From: an uncultured bacterium | Lineage (GTDB): Bacteria > Bacteroidota > Bacteroidia > Bacteroidales > Paludibacteraceae | Direction: 5' to 3' | Length of the DNA stretch: 29,059 nucleotides | Assembly: GCA_946183755.1 (NCBI GenBank) | Contig: CAMHCZ010000005.1 | Location: forward strand, 1 to 29,059 | Shown here: positions 1-8,044 of the stretch, one piece after another | How positions within the stretch are numbered: the stretch's first letter is position 1 | How the letters are laid out: each line of letters starts with the position of its first letter | Notes under the pieces: model-generated | What the model was told of the DNA's origin: nothing | Seen by the model: only the letters and a program-made list of their open reading frames with translations | Database searches by the model: none | Position numbers and translations under genes: made by a program

Positions 1-5
1 AATTT

Positions 6-46
6 AACTCCGAGGCAATAATATGTGTTGTCTCGGAGTTTTTTTT
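6..46 (+). terminator. Intrinsic terminator of an upstream gene
   Basis: A 13-bp stem pairs positions 6-18 (AACTCCGAGGCAA) with 28-40 (TTGTCTCGGAGTT), with one G-U pair and a 9-nt loop, followed by a T run at 39-46. This is a textbook rho-independent terminator on the + strand. The gene it ends must lie left of the window. Confidence 0.85.
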
Positions 47-74
47 GTCTGTTCACAAGACGCTGATAAAGTTG

Positions 75-100
75 TAGAGGCGGAGCGTGCTCCGACTGAG
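75..100. repeat. Palindromic repeat, copy A
   Basis: The core CGGAGC-GT-GCTCCG (81-94) is an inverted repeat. The unit aligns without gaps to copy B exactly 50 bp downstream. The paired difference A84/T91 here versus T134/A141 there keeps the stem. The outer flank TAGAG resembles the reverse complement of the CTCTA flank of copy B, as expected if both derive from one longer palindrome. Copy A is the more decayed of the two. Confidence 0.6.
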
Positions 101-124
101 GTGAAAAATGTTGGTTTTGCGCGT

Positions 125-151
125 ATTAGACGGTGCGTGCACCGTCTCTAC
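125..151. repeat. Palindromic repeat, copy B
   Basis: AGACGGTGC (128-136) pairs perfectly with GCACCGTCT (139-147) around a 2-nt GT centre, giving a 9-bp stem with a further CTAC flank. The form resembles the short dispersed palindromes seen between genes in many Bacteroidales, but membership of a family is inferred. There is no poly-T tail, so it is not a standard terminator. Confidence 0.65.
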
Positions 152-205
152 GGTTTTGTGTGTGTTTCGCCCATTAACCGAAGGAATCTTATGTTATGCA
201 ACACA

Positions 206-240
206 TTGCTTACTAAGGTGATAAAGAACTTATATATTTG
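206..240 (+). promoter_or_regulatory. Promoter for the 276-740 lipoprotein gene
   Basis: TATATTTG at 233-240 matches the Bacteroidetes -7 element TAnnTTTG. A TTG at 206-208 could be the -33 element, though the 24-nt spacing is at the long end. The start codon lies 35 nt downstream of the -7 element, giving a short leader. Confidence 0.45.
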
Positions 241-275
241 TAAATACTGCGCTTAAAATAACCAACCCTATTGTT

Positions 276-740
276 ATGAAGAAGCTTTTTAACGTGATAA
301 TAACACTTGTGTCGAGCGTGTGTGTCGTGTCCTTAGCCTCGTGCAGCAGCGAGGCATACGAGGGTTTCGACTTCGACGAGTACAATGCGGCATTGACCTA
401 CACCGTCAGCAGCGACGGCAACACGGTTGTCTATCGTGGCGAGAATAAAACGAAGATTCAAATTGAGGAATATGTGTTCGACGGCTGCGCTCTGAGTGTC
501 ATAAACGTGAGACGGGAGATAGAGTGCGGAACGTCGGACAATGCGGTGCTGATAGGTGTCGGGGTTAGCGAGAATCCTGAACTCTCTAAAAGCAACGGCT
601 ATAATGTGACGGTGACGTGGGACGGTTCCAAGGTTTATGTGAACGGCACGAGGGATATTTACGATGAAGTGGCATCGCTGAATCAGGAGCAGCTCGTCGC
701 CTATCTGACCAATAAGGCGGAGGCGGCGAACCCGAAATAA
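276..740 (+). CDS. Hypothetical lipoprotein (154 aa)
   Basis: I do not recognise the family. The N-terminus is a lipoprotein signal: a lysine pair, a hydrophobic core, and the lipobox LASC with the acceptor cysteine at residue 23. The mature protein should be lipid-anchored, starting CSSEAYEGFD. The rest is about 130 residues, polar and rich in short beta-type segments (TYTVSSDGNTVVYRG, YNVTVTWDGSKVYVNG), and ends with a more helical stretch (DEVASLNQEQLVAYLTNKA). No catalytic motif is visible. It is a single-gene unit: its own promoter lies upstream and a strong hairpin terminator starts 18 nt after the stop, between it and convergent ychF. The real ATG is at 276, directly after an AT-rich leader. 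Confidence 0.8.
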   Translation: MKKLFNVIITLVSSVCVVSLASCSSEAYEGFDFDEYNAALTYTVSSDGNTVVYRGENKTKIQIEEYVFDGCALSVINVRREIECGTSDNAVLIGVGVSENPELSKSNGYNVTVTWDGSKVYVNGTRDIYDEVASLNQEQLVAYLTNKAEAANPK

Positions 741-757
741 GAGACATGAAACAACAA

Positions 758-795
758 AAAATCCTGCCCATTGATGTGAGCAGGATTTTCTGTTT
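758..795. terminator. Bidirectional terminator between convergent genes
   Basis: AAAATCCTGC (758-767) pairs with GCAGGATTTT (780-789), a perfect 10-bp stem around a 12-nt loop. T-rich tracts follow on both strands: TTTTCTGTTTT on the + strand, and TTTTTTGTTGTTT on the - strand. It can end both the lipoprotein gene (+) and ychF (-). Confidence 0.85.
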
Positions 796-813
796 TATGA
801 ATATTCGAAATGT

Positions 814-1911
814 TTACACATTGAAGCGGAACAGCATCGTGTCGCCGTCCTGCACCTCGTACTCCTTGCCTTCGATTGACATCTTGCCGGCTTCCTTGCA
901 AGCCACTTCCGAGCCGTACTTTATGTAGTCCTCGTACTTGATGACCTCGGCGCGGATGAATCCCTTTTCGAAGTCGGTGTGGATGACGCCGGCGCACTGT
1001 GGTGCCTTCCAGCCTTTGTGGAATGTCCATGCTCTCACTTCCTTAGGTCCGGCAGTGAAGTATGTTCTCAAATCCAGGAGCTTGTAGGCAGCCTTTATCA
1101 GGCGGCTCACTCCCGATTCCTGAAGTCCTATCTCGTTGAGGAACTCCTGACGCTCCTCGTATGTGTCGAGCTCGGCGATGTCGGCTTCTGTGGCAGCGGC
1201 AACGATGAGTATCTCTGCGTTCTCGTCCTTCACGGCTTCTCTCACAGCGTCAACATAATGGTTCCCGTTCACAGCCGAAGTCTCGTCCACGTTGCAGATG
1301 TAGAGCACTGGCTTGGTGGTTAGCAGTCCGAGCTCCTTGACGAGCTTCGCCTGGTCCTTGTCGTACTCGACGGTACGTGCCGACTTGCCTTCGAGCAGCG
1401 CCGCCTTGAACTTGAGCAGCAGGTCGCAAAGCACTTTCGCGTCCTTGTCTCCTGCGTTGGCTTGCTTCTGCACTTTCACCAAGCGTGCGTCAACAGTCTC
1501 AAGGTCTTTGAGCTGCAGCTCGGTGTCGATTATCTCCTTGTCGCGGACAGGGTCGATAGTGCCGTCCACGTGTGTTATGTTGTCGTTGTCGAAGCAGCGC
1601 AGCACGTGCAGTATGGCGTCGGTCTCGCGGATGTTGGCGAGGAACTTGTTGCCGAGTCCTTCGCCCTTAGACGCGCCTTTCACGAGTCCGGCTATGTCCA
1701 CGATTTCTACTGTCGTAGGGACAATGTTCTCTGGTTTTACGAGTTCTGCGAGTTTGTTCAGTCTTTCGTCGGGCACGGTTATTACTCCGACGTTAGGCTC
1801 TATTGTGCAGAAAGGAAAGTTGGCTGCCTGCGCTTTCGCGTTTGAGAGGCAGTTGAAAAGAGTGGACTTGCCCACGTTAGGCAGTCCCACTATACCGCAT
1901 TGAAGTGACAT
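814..1911 (-). CDS. ychF: Redox-regulated ATPase YchF (Obg/OLA1 family)
   Basis: This is a universally conserved translation-associated P-loop protein that prefers ATP over GTP. The length, 365 aa, is normal. The G1 loop GLPNVGKST is at residues 9-17, the G3 motif DIAG at 72-75, and the G4 position reads NVDE (207-210) rather than NKxD, which is the family hallmark linked to ATP specificity. A C-terminal TGS domain follows from about residue 280 (FTAGPKEVRAWTF and on). The ATG start lets the protein begin MSLQCGIVGLPN, as in homologues. Its own promoter lies just upstream, so it need not depend on the DUF4294 gene 54 nt away. A strong terminator lies downstream. Confidence 0.97.
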   Translation of the reverse strand: MSLQCGIVGLPNVGKSTLFNCLSNAKAQAANFPFCTIEPNVGVITVPDERLNKLAELVKPENIVPTTVEIVDIAGLVKGASKGEGLGNKFLANIRETDAILHVLRCFDNDNITHVDGTIDPVRDKEIIDTELQLKDLETVDARLVKVQKQANAGDKDAKVLCDLLLKFKAALLEGKSARTVEYDKDQAKLVKELGLLTTKPVLYICNVDETSAVNGNHYVDAVREAVKDENAEILIVAAATEADIAELDTYEERQEFLNEIGLQESGVSRLIKAAYKLLDLRTYFTAGPKEVRAWTFHKGWKAPQCAGVIHTDFEKGFIRAEVIKYEDYIKYGSEVACKEAGKMSIEGKEYEVQDGDTMLFRFNV

Positions 1912-1940
1912 TTTGTTTTGTTATCTGAAAAATTTGAATG

Positions 1941-1971
1941 CAAAGGTATGCAATAAAAGGACAAATCACAA
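1941..1971 (-). promoter_or_regulatory. Promoter for ychF
   Basis: Read on the minus strand, TACCTTTG (complement of 1941-1948) fits TAnnTTTG, and a TTG (complement of 1969-1971) lies 20 nt upstream as a -33 element. The -33 box overlaps the last codons of the upstream DUF4294 gene. The leader before the ychF ATG is about 25 nt. Confidence 0.55.
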
Positions 1972-2571
1972 TTGACCGGCTTCAACTAATGTGATGATTC
2001 GCTCTATGATCTTGTCCTTGTCCTTGCCGTCGTATTCCTCTTTGAGGTTGGCGTTGAAGAGTTTCGCCACGCCTTGCCAGAAGAATGCGGCGAGGTCGCC
2101 TCGGTAGAGCCTGATGAGTTCGTACGATGTTATGTTTGTCTCTCTGTCTATCAGCTTTATGAGTATCTTGCCTTGCGAGTATGTCATTTTGCGGACGATA
2201 GGCTCGTATTTTCTCTTCACTTCCTTCTCTAAGGACTTCAGGTAGATTTCCTTCTGCTTCTCGTCCATGCCTTCCATGTCCTCGTTGGCTTTGTTCAGCA
2301 CCTTGCTGACGATGCGCGCGTAAGGCAGGCACTTCTTCACGTTTCTTACGGTCTTCCAGTAGAATTTTTCTGCTTTCTTGTTCTTGAATCGCATCGGAGG
2401 GTAGCAGTAAACGGGAGGGAGCATCGGTGCTATGTAAAGCGTGTCGCCGTTGCGTTCCACTTGCACCTGGTATGACACGAACAATCCGGCTTGCGCTTTC
2501 GTCTCGGCAGCGAATGCCGTGGCGATTATTATGATGCCGATTATTATCTTGTTGCAGAAAAATTCCTTCAT
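1966..2571 (-). CDS. DUF4294 family exported protein
   Basis: This is a 201-aa protein of a family restricted to Bacteroidetes and of unknown function. A signal peptide covers roughly residues 1-27 (hydrophobic IIIGIIIIATAFA, then a TKAQA cleavage region). The conserved block KMTYSQGKILIKLIDRETN, followed by SYELIRLYRGDLAAFFWQG, is what I recognise as the family core. The middle is highly charged and helical (NKANEDMEGMDEKQKEIYLKSLEKEVKRKYEP), possibly a coiled-coil stretch. The ATG is only 4 nt after the stop of the U32 gene, so the two are co-transcribed and perhaps translationally coupled. The location is probably periplasmic. No enzymatic residues are evident. Confidence 0.88.
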   Translation of the reverse strand: MKEFFCNKIIIGIIIIATAFAAETKAQAGLFVSYQVQVERNGDTLYIAPMLPPVYCYPPMRFKNKKAEKFYWKTVRNVKKCLPYARIVSKVLNKANEDMEGMDEKQKEIYLKSLEKEVKRKYEPIVRKMTYSQGKILIKLIDRETNITSYELIRLYRGDLAAFFWQGVAKLFNANLKEEYDGKDKDKIIERIITLVEAGQL

Positions 2572-2575
2572 AGGA

Positions 2576-3865
2576 TTATTCTTTAGTGCGGACCCATTTG
2601 TACAGCTTGTCGTTACGCCTGAGTCTTTCTGTTGTTGCTATTGATATGTAGTCGCCTTTATGGGCTTTTTCTATCTGTTCGCCTTCGCCTTTTCTTAGGT
2701 CGTCGATTGTCGCTTCGTATGCTCCTGTTGTCGGTCCGGTGACGAGTATCTCATCGCCTGTGGATAATTCGCTTGCCTCTATCAGGAACTCTGCTACTCC
2801 GAGTTTGGTGAAGAAGTTCGTGCATTTGCCAACATATACTTTCTTCACTGTTGCTTGTGAACCGTATTTGTTAGTCCATTCGCCGAGCCTCTGTCCTAAG
2901 TAGTATCCGTTCCAGAATCCTCTGTTGAATACTCGTGCGAGCCTCTCGTCCCATTTCTCAATCTTGCCGTCTATCGCCTTTGCCTTCTCCTCGTCTGTGT
3001 CAATTCCCTCAAACTCGCCGTTCAGGTATGCGTTTATCGCCTCGTTGTAGCATGAGACCACAGTTTTCACATATTCTGCGCCACGTGCTCGGCCTTCTAT
3101 CTTGAAGACTCTCACTCCAGAGTCAAGCATCTTGTTTATGAAGTGTATAGTCTTCAGGTCTTTTGGCGACATTATGCACTCGTTGTCAACTTCCAGTTCA
3201 ATCTCGCCTTCCTTGTCCTTCACTATGTACTGCCGTCTGCACACTTGCATGCACTCGCCTCTGTTGGCTGAGCGGCTATGCTCGTGGAGCGACAGGTAGC
3301 ATTTTCCTGAAACCGCCATGCAGAGAGCGCCGTGGCAAAACATCTCCAGTCTGATTAGGTTTCCTCCAGGACCGGTTATGTTCTGTCGGATTATCTCTTC
3401 GTGGATGTGTTTCACCTGGTCCATATTCAACTCTCGTGCCAAAACAGAAACGTCGGCGAACTGCGAGTAGAATTTCAGCGCGTCTATGTTTGAGATATTG
3501 AGCTGTGTGGAGAGGTGCACCTCAACGCCTATTGTCCGCGCATACATCATCACAGCCACGTCCGAGGCTATTATCGCGCTCACTCCGACCTCCTTGGCTG
3601 TGTCCACGATCTGGTGCATCAGTTCGATGTCCTTGTCGTAAATCACCGTGTTCACAGTGAGGTATGTCTTTATGCCGTGCTCTTTGCATTGTCTGACGAT
3701 TTCGCGGAGGTCGTCGGTCGTGAAGTTGTTGGACGAGTGCGCCCTCATGTTCAGGTTCTCGATGCCGAAGTAAACTGAGTCGGCGCCGTTCTTGATGGCA
3801 GCTGCAAGGCTCTCGTATGAGCCTACTGGAGCCATTATCTCAATATCTTCTCTTTTCAGTTCCAT
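2576..3865 (-). CDS. U32 family protein (RlhA/TrhP-like, RNA hydroxylation type)
   Basis: The family is historically called peptidase U32. Characterised bacterial members (RlhA, TrhP) are Fe-S proteins needed to hydroxylate rRNA or tRNA bases using prephenate. Numbering from the ATG at 3865 (429 aa), an N-terminal TIM-barrel-like region begins MELKREDIEIMAPVGSYESL. The U32 signature ExFCHGALC...GKCYLS lies at about residues 174-191. Cysteines 177, 182, 189, 205 and 209 can supply the cluster ligands. A C-terminal beta domain ends the protein. A TTG ten codons upstream (3895) would extend it to 439 aa, but homologues align from the ATG. It leads a two-gene operon with DUF4294. The exact substrate (23S rRNA or tRNA) cannot be told from sequence alone. 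Confidence 0.9.
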   Translation of the reverse strand: MELKREDIEIMAPVGSYESLAAAIKNGADSVYFGIENLNMRAHSSNNFTTDDLREIVRQCKEHGIKTYLTVNTVIYDKDIELMHQIVDTAKEVGVSAIIASDVAVMMYARTIGVEVHLSTQLNISNIDALKFYSQFADVSVLARELNMDQVKHIHEEIIRQNITGPGGNLIRLEMFCHGALCMAVSGKCYLSLHEHSRSANRGECMQVCRRQYIVKDKEGEIELEVDNECIMSPKDLKTIHFINKMLDSGVRVFKIEGRARGAEYVKTVVSCYNEAINAYLNGEFEGIDTDEEKAKAIDGKIEKWDERLARVFNRGFWNGYYLGQRLGEWTNKYGSQATVKKVYVGKCTNFFTKLGVAEFLIEASELSTGDEILVTGPTTGAYEATIDDLRKGEGEQIEKAHKGDYISIATTERLRRNDKLYKWVRTKE

Positions 3866-3909
3866 AGTGCTTCTGTTGTGTATGTCCTGTGACAATAATG
3901 TTCAATTTG

Positions 3910-3917
3910 CAAATATA
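3910..3917 (-). promoter_or_regulatory. -7 element for the U32 operon
   Basis: On the minus strand this reads TATATTTG, a perfect TAnnTTTG match, 45 nt upstream of the ATG at 3865. A TTGAC lies 15 nt further upstream, closer than ideal for a -33 box. This favours the ATG over the TTG at 3895, which would leave a leader of only about 10 nt. Confidence 0.5.
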
Positions 3918-4009
3918 GTGAAGAAAACAAGTCAACTGCGAGCTGCAACGCAATAACTTGTGAAAACACTTATTAATGATTGTCATCGTCTGTGCATTGA
4001 AAAAACAAT

Positions 4010-4017
4010 TATATTTG
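4010..4017 (+). promoter_or_regulatory. -7 element for the rsfS-ftsH operon
   Basis: TATATTTG lies 30 nt before the rsfS start. No well-spaced -33 TTTG is obvious (a TTG at 3980-3982 is 27 nt away). It is divergent from the U32 promoter about 90 bp to the left, so the 181-bp intergenic region carries both. Confidence 0.5.
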
Positions 4018-4046
4018 CAGATTATAGACATAATACGTATTGAAAA

Positions 4047-4403
4047 TTGGGAAACAACAAATTACTTAACGCGATAATCGAGAGCATACAGGATGTTAAA
4101 GGGCACAATATCGTCACTGTTGACATGACAGGGCTGGACGAGCGTGTCTGCGACTACTTCGTGATATGCGAGGGTAACACCAACACACAGGTGGATGCCA
4201 TAACGGATTCGGTAGATGAGAATGTGAAGAAGTCGGTAGGCGAGGATCCGTTCGCCATACAGGGAAGAGAGAACGACGAATGGGTCGCTCTGGATTATGG
4301 CGACATCATGGTGCACATCTTCCAGCCAGAGGCACGCGCGTTTTATGACCTTGAGCATCTCTGGGCAGATGCCGACATCAACGCGATCGCTGACGATTAT
4401 TGA
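4047..4403 (+). CDS. rsfS: Ribosome silencing factor RsfS
   Basis: RsfS (formerly DUF143/YbeB) binds ribosomal protein uL14 and blocks subunit joining when nutrients are short. The protein is 118 aa, normal for Bacteroidetes. Recognisable parts are CDYFVICEGNTNTQVDAI, the WVALDYGDIMVHIF strand with the conserved tryptophan, and the ending EARAFYDLEHLWADA. The start is TTG: an in-frame TGA lies two codons upstream (4041-4043), and homologues align from this residue (MGNNKLLNAIIESIQ), so no ATG can be used without losing conserved sequence. It is the first gene of the envelope operon, and ftsH follows after 31 nt. Confidence 0.95.
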   Translation: MGNNKLLNAIIESIQDVKGHNIVTVDMTGLDERVCDYFVICEGNTNTQVDAITDSVDENVKKSVGEDPFAIQGRENDEWVALDYGDIMVHIFQPEARAFYDLEHLWADADINAIADDY

Positions 4404-4434
4404 TAATAGAAGTTGAATTTAGAGGGATAAAGAG

Positions 4435-6528
4435 ATGGATTTCAAGGAAATGATGGAAAAGGAGAAGGAAGAGAGACAGAGAAAGGACGGCAAGAAAGAC
4501 AAGAAAGGCTTCCGACCAAATCTCAACTGGCTGTTCTTGCTTATTTTCGTGGTTCTCATAGCCATGAACTATATGGATGACGGCGAGAAGCAGCGCCAGA
4601 TTCCTTATTCGCAATTCGAGCAGCTGGTTTCGAGGAATGTCCTGCTGAATGTCACAATAAACACTGACGCGAACACAGCCAAGGCTGAGATAAAGCCGGA
4701 CTCGGTGACAAAGGTTCTGGGCAAGAACGCTGTGGAAAAAGGACAGAAGGCTTTTGTGCAAGTGAATGTTCCTTCGGTTGACCAGGCAAGCAAGATGCTG
4801 TCGGAACGCCAGTTCAAGGGCGAGGTTAAGTATGCTAAGGACGACGGAATATTCTCGAAGTTCTTGTTCGCATTCGGACCAATCATATTGTTCGTTGCAT
4901 TGTGGATTTTCATGCTCAGGAGAATGAGTGGCGGAATCGGTGGTGGCGGCGTGTTCAGCGTAGGCAAGTCGAAGGCGCAGGTTTTCGACAAGGACAACAA
5001 AGTGAACGTCACATTCAAGGATGTGGCTGGACTGGCTGGCGCAAAGCAGGAAATCGAGGAAATCGTGGAGTTCCTGAAGAACCCAAAGAAATATACAGAC
5101 CTCGGCGGAAAGATACCTAAAGGAGCATTGCTCGTAGGCCCTCCGGGAACAGGAAAGACTCTGCTGGCTAAGGCTGTTGCAGGCGAGGCGGGAGTTCCGT
5201 TCTTCTCTATGTCGGGTTCAGACTTCGTGGAGATGTTCGTCGGCGTAGGAGCGAGCCGTGTGAGGGATTTGTTCAAGCAGGCTAAGGAGAAATCGCCATG
5301 TATAATATTCATTGACGAGATTGACGCAGTGGGTCGTGCCCGCGGCAAGAACCCAAGCATGAGTTCCAACGACGAAAGAGAGAACACACTCAATCAGTTG
5401 CTGACAGAAATGGACGGTTTTGGTTCTAATAGCGGTGTCATAATACTGGCTGCTACTAACCGTGCCGACATTCTGGACAAGGCGCTCCTGAGAGCGGGAC
5501 GTTTCGACCGTCAGATACATGTTGACCTGCCTGACCTGAACGAGAGAAAGGAGATATTCCAGGTGCACCTCCGTCCGCTGAAGACGAGCAAGGAACTTGA
5601 TGTTGACTTCTTGGCGAAGCAGACACCGGGATTCAGTGGCGCGGACATAGCCAACGTCTGCAATGAGGCGGCGCTCACAGCTGCACGCAAGGACAAGAAG
5701 GAAGTCGAGAACCAGGACTTTATGGACGCTGTGGACAGAATAGTCGGCGGACTTGAGAAGAAGACAAAGATAATGACCGCAGCCGAGAAGAAGGCGATTG
5801 CTTATCATGAGGCAGGTCATGCGACTATATCATGGCTGCTTGAGCATGCCAATCCGCTGGTCAAAGTCACCATCGTGCCAAGAGGCATGGCGTTGGGTGC
5901 GGCATGGTATCTGCCTGAGGAGCGAGTGCTCACCAACAGGGAGCATATTCTTGACGAGATGTGCTCGACACTAGGAGGACGCGCAGCGGAAGAATTGTTC
6001 GGCAACACGGCCTCGACAGGAGCGGTGAACGACTTGGAGAGAGTGACAAAGGTGGCGTATGCTATGGTGACATACTACGGCATGAGCGAAAACATCCCTA
6101 ATATGTCTTACTACGACTCGATGGGAGGCGATTACGGTTTCACTAAGCCATATAGCGAGGAGACTGCCGAGATGATAGACAAGGAGGCGAAAAGAATAAT
6201 CTCCGAGCAGTATGAGAGAGCGAAGAAGATTCTCTCGGAGAACGAGGAAGGACACCATAAGATAGCTCAACTCCTTATCGACAAGGAGGTTATATATGCC
6301 GACGACGTGAAGGAGATTCTCGGCGAGCGTCCATGGGAATCGAGAGCGGACGAGCTGCTCGCCGACGAGAAGGCTGCTGCCGAGCAGAGGGAGAAGGACG
6401 AAGCACTCTTGGCTGAAAGCAAAAATGACAATGAAGAGACCGAGACTGAAGTTGAAGGTCAGGAGACTCAAGTTGCAGAGGATAGCGCAGTAAACGAAGA
6501 CATTAAAAACGAGAAAGAAAATGACTAA
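4435..6528 (+). CDS. ftsH: ATP-dependent zinc metalloprotease FtsH
   Basis: FtsH is the membrane-anchored AAA+ protease that removes damaged or short-lived membrane and cytosolic proteins. Parts in order: a basic N-tail, TM1 (about 31-47), a periplasmic domain, TM2 (about 143-161), a glycine-rich linker, Walker A GPPGTGKT (235-242), the pore loop MFVGVGA (267-273), Walker B IIFIDEID (290-297), a second region of homology ending RAGRFDRQ (353-360), the zinc site HEAGH (458-462) and a third ligand, probably D533. A charged, Glu-rich tail (about 641-697) is probably disordered. All catalytic residues are intact at 697 aa. The last 8 nt overlap cdsA, indicating coupled translation. Confidence 0.98.
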   Translation: MDFKEMMEKEKEERQRKDGKKDKKGFRPNLNWLFLLIFVVLIAMNYMDDGEKQRQIPYSQFEQLVSRNVLLNVTINTDANTAKAEIKPDSVTKVLGKNAVEKGQKAFVQVNVPSVDQASKMLSERQFKGEVKYAKDDGIFSKFLFAFGPIILFVALWIFMLRRMSGGIGGGGVFSVGKSKAQVFDKDNKVNVTFKDVAGLAGAKQEIEEIVEFLKNPKKYTDLGGKIPKGALLVGPPGTGKTLLAKAVAGEAGVPFFSMSGSDFVEMFVGVGASRVRDLFKQAKEKSPCIIFIDEIDAVGRARGKNPSMSSNDERENTLNQLLTEMDGFGSNSGVIILAATNRADILDKALLRAGRFDRQIHVDLPDLNERKEIFQVHLRPLKTSKELDVDFLAKQTPGFSGADIANVCNEAALTAARKDKKEVENQDFMDAVDRIVGGLEKKTKIMTAAEKKAIAYHEAGHATISWLLEHANPLVKVTIVPRGMALGAAWYLPEERVLTNREHILDEMCSTLGGRAAEELFGNTASTGAVNDLERVTKVAYAMVTYYGMSENIPNMSYYDSMGGDYGFTKPYSEETAEMIDKEAKRIISEQYERAKKILSENEEGHHKIAQLLIDKEVIYADDVKEILGERPWESRADELLADEKAAAEQREKDEALLAESKNDNEETETEVEGQETQVAEDSAVNEDIKNEKEND

Positions 6529-7339
6529 CATAGCGCAAAGAACAATTACTGGAACTGTCTTTGTGGCAGTGATAATCGCGGCAATATTATTAGGCGAGGC
6601 GACTTTGGCGACATTGACAATCATTGTGTCATTCCTGTCGCTGAACGAGTTCAACGGTCTTGTGAAGGGTAAGTACAATGTGAATGTTCCGTTGGTGGAG
6701 TCTTGCTTGGGCGCGGTGCTGATGACGGCGGCGATAGTTCTGCCGGTGAAGTACGGCCTGACATTGCTGTTCTTCATAGTTCCGTATTTCTTTGTCTGCA
6801 TGGCGATAGAACTGTTCCGCAAGCAGCAGGACCCGGTAAAGACGTGGGCTTTCTTCCTGCTTGGACAGATATACATAGCAGTTCCGTTCGCATTGCTCAA
6901 TCTCATCGCATTGTCCGACAAACTCATCGTGCTTGCGATATTTGTTCTGATATGGGTGAACGACACATTCGCATATCTGACTGGTATGGGAACGTCGAAG
7001 ACTATAGGCAACCACAAGATGTTTCCTCGCGTTTCGCCTAAGAAATCGTGGGAAGGACTTGCTGGCGGAGCTGTCATGGCGGTCGTTGCGTCTGTCATTT
7101 TCAGCCGTTTGACCGATATCGCCGGATTCTCCACTGCTGTGTGGATAGGTCTGGCCATAGTTATAGTGGTGTTCGGCACGATAGGTGATTTGTGCGAGTC
7201 TATCTTCAAGAGAACTCTCGGAGTCAAGGACTCTGGAACGATATTGCCAGGCCACGGCGGCATGCTCGACCGTTTCGACAGTGTCTTGTTTGCCACTATC
7301 GGCACAATCATGTACTTGGGAATTATAACAACAATTTAA
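6521..7339 (+). CDS. cdsA: Phosphatidate cytidylyltransferase
   Basis: CdsA makes CDP-diacylglycerol from CTP and phosphatidic acid, the branch point for all phospholipids. This is a polytopic inner-membrane protein with about seven or eight hydrophobic segments over 272 aa. The family signature lies at about 227-253 (SIFKR, then KDSG, then PGHGGMLDRFD), and SPKKSWEG is at 172-179. The ATG sits inside the end of ftsH (8-nt overlap). The product feeds PssA two genes downstream, so precursor and user are co-expressed. Confidence 0.97.
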   Translation: MTNIAQRTITGTVFVAVIIAAILLGEATLATLTIIVSFLSLNEFNGLVKGKYNVNVPLVESCLGAVLMTAAIVLPVKYGLTLLFFIVPYFFVCMAIELFRKQQDPVKTWAFFLLGQIYIAVPFALLNLIALSDKLIVLAIFVLIWVNDTFAYLTGMGTSKTIGNHKMFPRVSPKKSWEGLAGGAVMAVVASVIFSRLTDIAGFSTAVWIGLAIVIVVFGTIGDLCESIFKRTLGVKDSGTILPGHGGMLDRFDSVLFATIGTIMYLGIITTI

Positions 7340-7361
7340 TATTAACAAAAACACATTAAAC

Positions 7362-8033
7362 ATGCGTAGACTTCGAATACATAAGGAGGGAAAGACAATA
7401 TTATTATGCCTTTTGGCGCTTCTTTGCGTTCTAAACATCACATTGTGGTGGCAGTCGGTGCCAAAGCCGTTTGTCATAACAGCGACAGTTGTCAGCATTG
7501 TGGCATTTTGTTATTTCCTTTATTTCTTTAGAAGCCCAAGAAGAATAGTCTCGGTGTCCGACCCTTCGTTGCTGATAGCTCCAGCCGACGGCAAGATTGT
7601 CGTTATCGAGGAGACCGACGAGAACGAGTTCCTGCACGAGAGAAGAATCCAGGTTTCGATATTCATGTCTCTTATTAGTGTGCATGCTAACTGGTATCCG
7701 GTGAAGGGTATCGTGAATTATGTGAAGCATCACAAAGGACGCCACACTGCGGCTTATCTGCCAAAGTCAAGCAACGAGAACGAGCATTCTTCGATCGGAA
7801 TGACGAGCGAGGGCGGCACAAAGATTCTGATTAAGCAGATAGCCGGCGCTCTGGCTCAGAGAATCGTGACTTACGCCAAAGAAGGCAAGGCTGTGCATAT
7901 CAACGAGCAGCTGGGTTTCATAAAGTTCGGTTCCAGAGTGGACATTTTCCTGCCATTGGACACTGAAATCTATGTCAAGGTGGGTGACAAGACAACAGGA
8001 AACGAGACAATAATCGCACGTTTGAATGAGTAA
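7362..8033 (+). CDS. psd: Phosphatidylserine decarboxylase family protein
   Basis: Psd decarboxylates phosphatidylserine to phosphatidylethanolamine using a pyruvoyl group made by self-cleavage. This is the short bacterial/archaeal-type form, 223 aa. Two hydrophobic segments near the N-terminus (about 12-29 and 37-55) anchor it. APADG (73-77) and the SVHANWYP segment (106-113) are conserved, and the cleavage site is G190-S191 within FIKFGSRVD, so the mature alpha chain would start at Ser191. The classical LGST motif of the long Psd class is absent, as expected for this class. It lies 22 nt after cdsA and 11 nt before pssA, its substrate supplier. Confidence 0.94.
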   Translation: MRRLRIHKEGKTILLCLLALLCVLNITLWWQSVPKPFVITATVVSIVAFCYFLYFFRSPRRIVSVSDPSLLIAPADGKIVVIEETDENEFLHERRIQVSIFMSLISVHANWYPVKGIVNYVKHHKGRHTAAYLPKSSNENEHSSIGMTSEGGTKILIKQIAGALAQRIVTYAKEGKAVHINEQLGFIKFGSRVDIFLPLDTEIYVKVGDKTTGNETIIARLNE

Positions 8034-8044
8034 ATAATACGCAA

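Noticed and set aside
23..256. 77-codon open frame at the left edge
   Set aside because: It reads through the terminator hairpin and both palindromes and has no coding character.
2576..3895. TTG at 3895 as start of the U32 gene
   Set aside because: The ATG ten codons later matches where homologues begin and gives a more sensible distance to the -7 element.
5971..7311. Long antisense open frame (446 codons) opposite ftsH and cdsA, with similar long antisense frames opposite other genes
   Set aside because: These are shadows of strongly biased real genes. The translations are low-complexity and match no family, while the + strand encodes intact FtsH and CdsA.
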